Of a DNA stretch of 53,691 nucleotides, positions 51,004 to 53,691 are shown one piece after another. Within the stretch, counting starts at the first letter, position 1. Each line of letters opens with the position of its first letter. The notes beneath the pieces were generated by a model that saw only the letters and a program-made list of their open reading frames with translations, did not search any database and was not told the DNA's origin. Source of the stretch: Clostridia bacterium (GTDB lineage: Bacteria > Bacillota_A > Clostridia > Oscillospirales > CAG-272); assembly GCA_017936125.1 (NCBI GenBank), contig JAGBGE010000019.1, positions 1 through 53,691 of the forward strand. The letters are read 5' to 3'. A program made the translations under genes and the position numbers.

Positions 51004-53691
51004 TTAGCTGTCTATTGTAGAAATGGTTATAGTAATATCCTCAAGCACGTCGAGAAGCACTCTTACCGTATCGAGAGAGGTGAAGAGTGTAGTGTTGGTT
51101 TCAACCGCGAGACGTCTGATCTCGTAGCCGTCCATAGTCTGATCCGACGAGCCTACGTCGCTCGTGTTGATAACGTAGGCGATATGTCCCTGACGCATAG
51201 AATTGGGAATATCACTGGTGCCCTCGGAAATCTTACCCTTAATTCTCGTTCTGATGCCGTGCTCCTTTAAGAACGTAGCCGTACCTCTGGTTGCTTCAAT
51301 ATTAAAGCCAAGATTGTAGAAGCGGCGGATAAGCGGAAGCGCCTCCTCCTTATCCTTGTCAGCAATAGTTGCGAGAACGGTACCGTAATTCTGTACGTTC
51401 ATTCCCGACGCCTGAAGCGCCTTATAGAATGCTCTGTAAAGGTCGTCGTCATAGCCGATTGCCTCACCCGTGGACTTCATTTCGGGAGAAAGATATGCGT
51501 CAACGCCGTTAATCTTTCTGTGCGAGAATACGGGAACCTTGCAGTACCATCTCTTCTTCTCCTCGGGGTAGATAGTGAAGATGCCAAGCTCCTTTAAGCT
51601 CTTGCCGAGAATAACCTCGGTAGCGATATCCGCAAGGCTGTAGCCTGTGGACTTCGAGAGGAAGGGAACGGTACGCGAGGAACGGGGGTTTACCTCGATA
51701 ATATATACGTCCTCGTTGTCGTCAACGATAAACTGAATGTTGAATAGACCGATAATGCCAATCGCAAGGCCGAGCTTCTTCGAGTAGGTGAGAATCTTGC
51801 CCTTTACCTTGTCCGAAATCGAGAACGCGGGATAAATCGAAATACTGTCGCCCGAGTGAACGCCTGTACGCTCAACGAGCTCCATAATTCCGGCAACGAA
51901 CACGTCCTGACCGTCGCAGATAGCGTCAACCTCGACCTCCTTGCCCTGAATGTAGTGGTCTACGAGAACAGGTCTGTCCTCGTCAATTTCAACCGCGGTC
52001 TTGAGATAGTGGCGAAGCTGCTTTTCGTTACCGACGAGCTGCATAGCACGTCCGCCAAGCACGAACGAGGGACGAACGAGCACCGGGTAGCCAATCTCCT
52101 CCGCAACCCTTACACCGTCCTCAATTTTGGTGACTGCATGACCCTTGGGCTGAGGAATACCAAGAGAGGAAAGTATCTTCTCAAAGCTGTCACGGTTTTC
52201 CGCGCGCTCAATAGCCGCGCAGTCTGTACCTATAATCTTTACACCACGCTCAAAGAGAGGCTCTGCAAGGTTAATAGCCGTCTGACCGCCGAGAGAGGCG
52301 ATAACGCCGTCGGGATTTTCATAATCTATTACGTTCATAACGTCCTCGGTGGTGAGAGGCTCGAAATAGAGCTTGTCCGAGGTGGTATAGTCCGTGGAAA
52401 CGGTCTCGGGGTTATTGTTTATGATAATAGCCTCGTAGCCGCAGTTTCTGATAGTATTTACCGCGTGAACGGTGGAGTAGTCGAACTCTACGCCCTGACC
52501 TATACGGATAGGACCTGCGCCGAGAACGACAATTTTCTTCTTATCGGTAAGGCGCGACTCGCCCTCGCCTGTGTAGGAAGAATAGAAGTAGGGAGTATAC
52601 GCGCCAACGTGGGCGGTATCAACCATACGGAATGCGGGAATTATGCCGTTTGCCTTTCTGGTGTTGTATATTTCAAGCTCGCTGACACCCCAGAGCTTTG
52701 CGATATACTTGTCGGCAAAGCCGATTTCCTTCGCCGCACGAAGAAGACCTGCGTCGCCCTTGTTTGACTTAAGTGCCGCTTCCATATCGGTAATTTTCTT
52801 GAAGGACTCAAGGAAGAAGGGTGTAATTTTGGTAATAGCCGCAATTTCCTCCACTCCGTGACCTCTGCGCATAAGCTCCGCTATCGCAAAGGCGTTGTCG
52901 TCGTGGAAATCATTTATATAATCGAGAATCTCTTTGTCGCTTCTCTCGTCAAATTTCGTCATATGAAGGTGGCAAACGCCGATTTCGAGCGAGCGCACCG
53001 ACTTGAGAATACATTCCTCAAGATTCGAGCCGATACCCATAGATTCACCCGTCGCCTTCATCTGAGTGCCAAGCTTGTTGGAAACAGTGGTGAACTTATC
53101 GAAGGGGAATCTCGGGAACTTTGCTACGATGTAATCAAGGCGAGGCTCGAATGACGCCTTAGTACCCGCAACCTCAATCTCGTCAAGAGTCATACCGAGC
53201 GCGATTTTCGCGGTAACTCTTGCGATAGGATAGCCCGATGCCTTGGACGCGAGCGCCGAGCTTCTCGACACTCTGGGATTAACTTCTATGAGGTAATATT
53301 CCGAGGAATTGGGGTTTAATGCAAACTGAACGTTACATCCGCCCTCAATTTTCAGCTCTCTGATAAGCTTGATAGCAGAATCGTTGAGCATTTTCTCATC
53401 CTCTTTGGAGAGAGTCATAATGGGTGCTACAACCATACTGTCACCGGTGTGAACGCCAACGGGGTCGATATTCTCCATACCGCATATCGTGATAGCGTTA
53501 TCTGCCGAGTCACGCATAACCTCAAACTCGATTTCCTTGTAGCCCTTAACGCTCTTTTCTACGAGAACCTGGCTTACGGGAGATGCCGCAAGCGCGCCTA
53601 CCGCAAGCTCGCGAAGCTCCGCCTCGTCATAGGCAAAGCCGCCGCCGGTGCCGCCAAGGGTGAACGCAGGGCGAAGAACTACGGGGTAGCC
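51004..53691 (-). CDS. carB: Carbamoyl-phosphate synthase large subunit, 5' end beyond the window
   Basis: CarB builds carbamoyl phosphate from bicarbonate, ammonia and two ATP. The frame is open to the right edge: before the internal Met at 53517 it reads GYPVVLRPAFTLGG and later LVEKSVKGYKEIEFEVMRD, the first ATP-grasp domain. The 895 visible residues therefore lack roughly the first 170. Present are ENIDPVGVHTGDS, the linker MVDTAHVGAYTPYFYSSY, the second half (GAGPIRIGQGVEFDY, VLVRPSFVLGGRAMQLV, IEVNPRSSRTVPFLSK), and the C-terminal regulatory MGS-like domain. It heads the visible pyr operon; carA may lie upstream. Confidence 0.96.
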   Translation of the reverse strand, partial: GYPVVLRPAFTLGGTGGGFAYDEAELRELAVGALAASPVSQVLVEKSVKGYKEIEFEVMRDSADNAITICGMENIDPVGVHTGDSMVVAPIMTLSKEDEKMLNDSAIKLIRELKIEGGCNVQFALNPNSSEYYLIEVNPRVSRSSALASKASGYPIARVTAKIALGMTLDEIEVAGTKASFEPRLDYIVAKFPRFPFDKFTTVSNKLGTQMKATGESMGIGSNLEECILKSVRSLEIGVCHLHMTKFDERSDKEILDYINDFHDDNAFAIAELMRRGHGVEEIAAITKITPFFLESFKKITDMEAALKSNKGDAGLLRAAKEIGFADKYIAKLWGVSELEIYNTRKANGIIPAFRMVDTAHVGAYTPYFYSSYTGEGESRLTDKKKIVVLGAGPIRIGQGVEFDYSTVHAVNTIRNCGYEAIIINNNPETVSTDYTTSDKLYFEPLTTEDVMNVIDYENPDGVIASLGGQTAINLAEPLFERGVKIIGTDCAAIERAENRDSFEKILSSLGIPQPKGHAVTKIEDGVRVAEEIGYPVLVRPSFVLGGRAMQLVGNEKQLRHYLKTAVEIDEDRPVLVDHYIQGKEVEVDAICDGQDVFVAGIMELVERTGVHSGDSISIYPAFSISDKVKGKILTYSKKLGLAIGIIGLFNIQFIVDDNEDVYIIEVNPRSSRTVPFLSKSTGYSLADIATEVILGKSLKELGIFTIYPEEKKRWYCKVPVFSHRKINGVDAYLSPEMKSTGEAIGYDDDLYRAFYKALQASGMNVQNYGTVLATIADKDKEEALPLIRRFYNLGFNIEATRGTATFLKEHGIRTRIKGKISEGTSDIPNSMRQGHIAYVINTSDVGSSDQTMDGYEIRRLAVETNTTLFTSLDTVRVLLDVLEDITITISTIDS

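Noticed and set aside
51856..52767. 303-codon plus-strand frame opposite carB
   Set aside because: Antisense to the CarB ATP-grasp region; its sequence is the reverse reading of conserved codons.

Overview
The window looks like chromosomal DNA from an anaerobic, probably gut-associated, uncultured member of the Clostridia (Bacillota). The evidence is: pyruvate formate-lyase with its activase, FeoA/FeoB iron uptake, PyrD/PyrK-type dihydroorotate dehydrogenase, strong AGGAG-type ribosome binding sites, sigma-A promoters with 17-base spacers, and two riboswitch classes common in Firmicutes (ZTP and yybP-ykoY). Most of it is core metabolism. Nothing resembles a prophage, transposon, CRISPR array or toxin locus.

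Layout. 1-630: the tail of an unknown gene, several hairpins and a small membrane protein. 690-4090: fermentation genes, with pyruvate formate-lyase split into a 707-residue body and a separate 80-residue glycyl-radical domain, followed by pflA. 4090-10600 (minus strand): an acyltransferase-like protein, the feoA / feoB / Cys-rich iron island with two identical-design operators, a two-gene envelope-stress-like pair, and a FliB-like Cys-rich protein. 10730-11200: a tRNA(CAU) gene followed by a tRNA-like, hairpin-rich element. 11330-27250: a 12-gene purine operon (purE C F M N, IMP cyclohydrolase, AICAR transformylase, purD L, fhs, guaA ATPase part, guaB) behind a promoter with an 18-bp palindrome and a ZTP riboswitch. 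27250-30350 (minus): an AlgJ/DHHW + AlgI/MBOAT acylation pair, then tRNA-Thr with a second tRNA-like hairpin element and a 66-bp direct repeat. 30400-36620: a frameshifted phosphoesterase, an operon of two paralogous secreted nucleases with a lipoprotein between them, an ASCH protein and a small membrane protein. 36750-39110: an amidase-like protein, pfkA and a methylglyoxal-synthase-like protein that has lost its catalytic residues. 39170-42390: DUF1934, holA, cyclophilin, asnA. 42410-45370: Mn2+-type riboswitch and a P-type ATPase. 45370-53691 (minus): the pyrimidine operon carB-pyrK-pyrD-pyrF-pyrE-pyrB plus an unknown membrane-anchored protein; carB runs off the right edge.

How it fits together. 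Formate made by PFL can be captured by Fhs as 10-formyl-THF, which PurN and the AICAR transformylase in the same purine operon consume; the operon leader senses ZTP/ZMP, the signal of 10-formyl-THF shortage. Several enzymes appear in taken-apart form: PFL is in two pieces, PurH is replaced by stand-alone AICAR transformylase plus a PurO-type cyclohydrolase, GMP synthase lacks its glutaminase domain, and PurF lacks its glutaminase nucleophile. PyrB, in contrast, has gained a PyrI-like zinc tail.

The most unusual signal is the pair of tRNA-linked elements (about 10894-11193 plus strand; about 29995-30154 minus strand). Each lies directly downstream of a tRNA gene on the same strand. Each keeps a T-arm that matches its own host tRNA but carries nested hairpins inserted at the same place (after GGTTCG), with stems that differ in sequence yet still pair. 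Each also begins with sequence complementary to the host tRNA 3' end. I know of no described class that matches; this rests on reading by eye, with no structure or covariance calculation.
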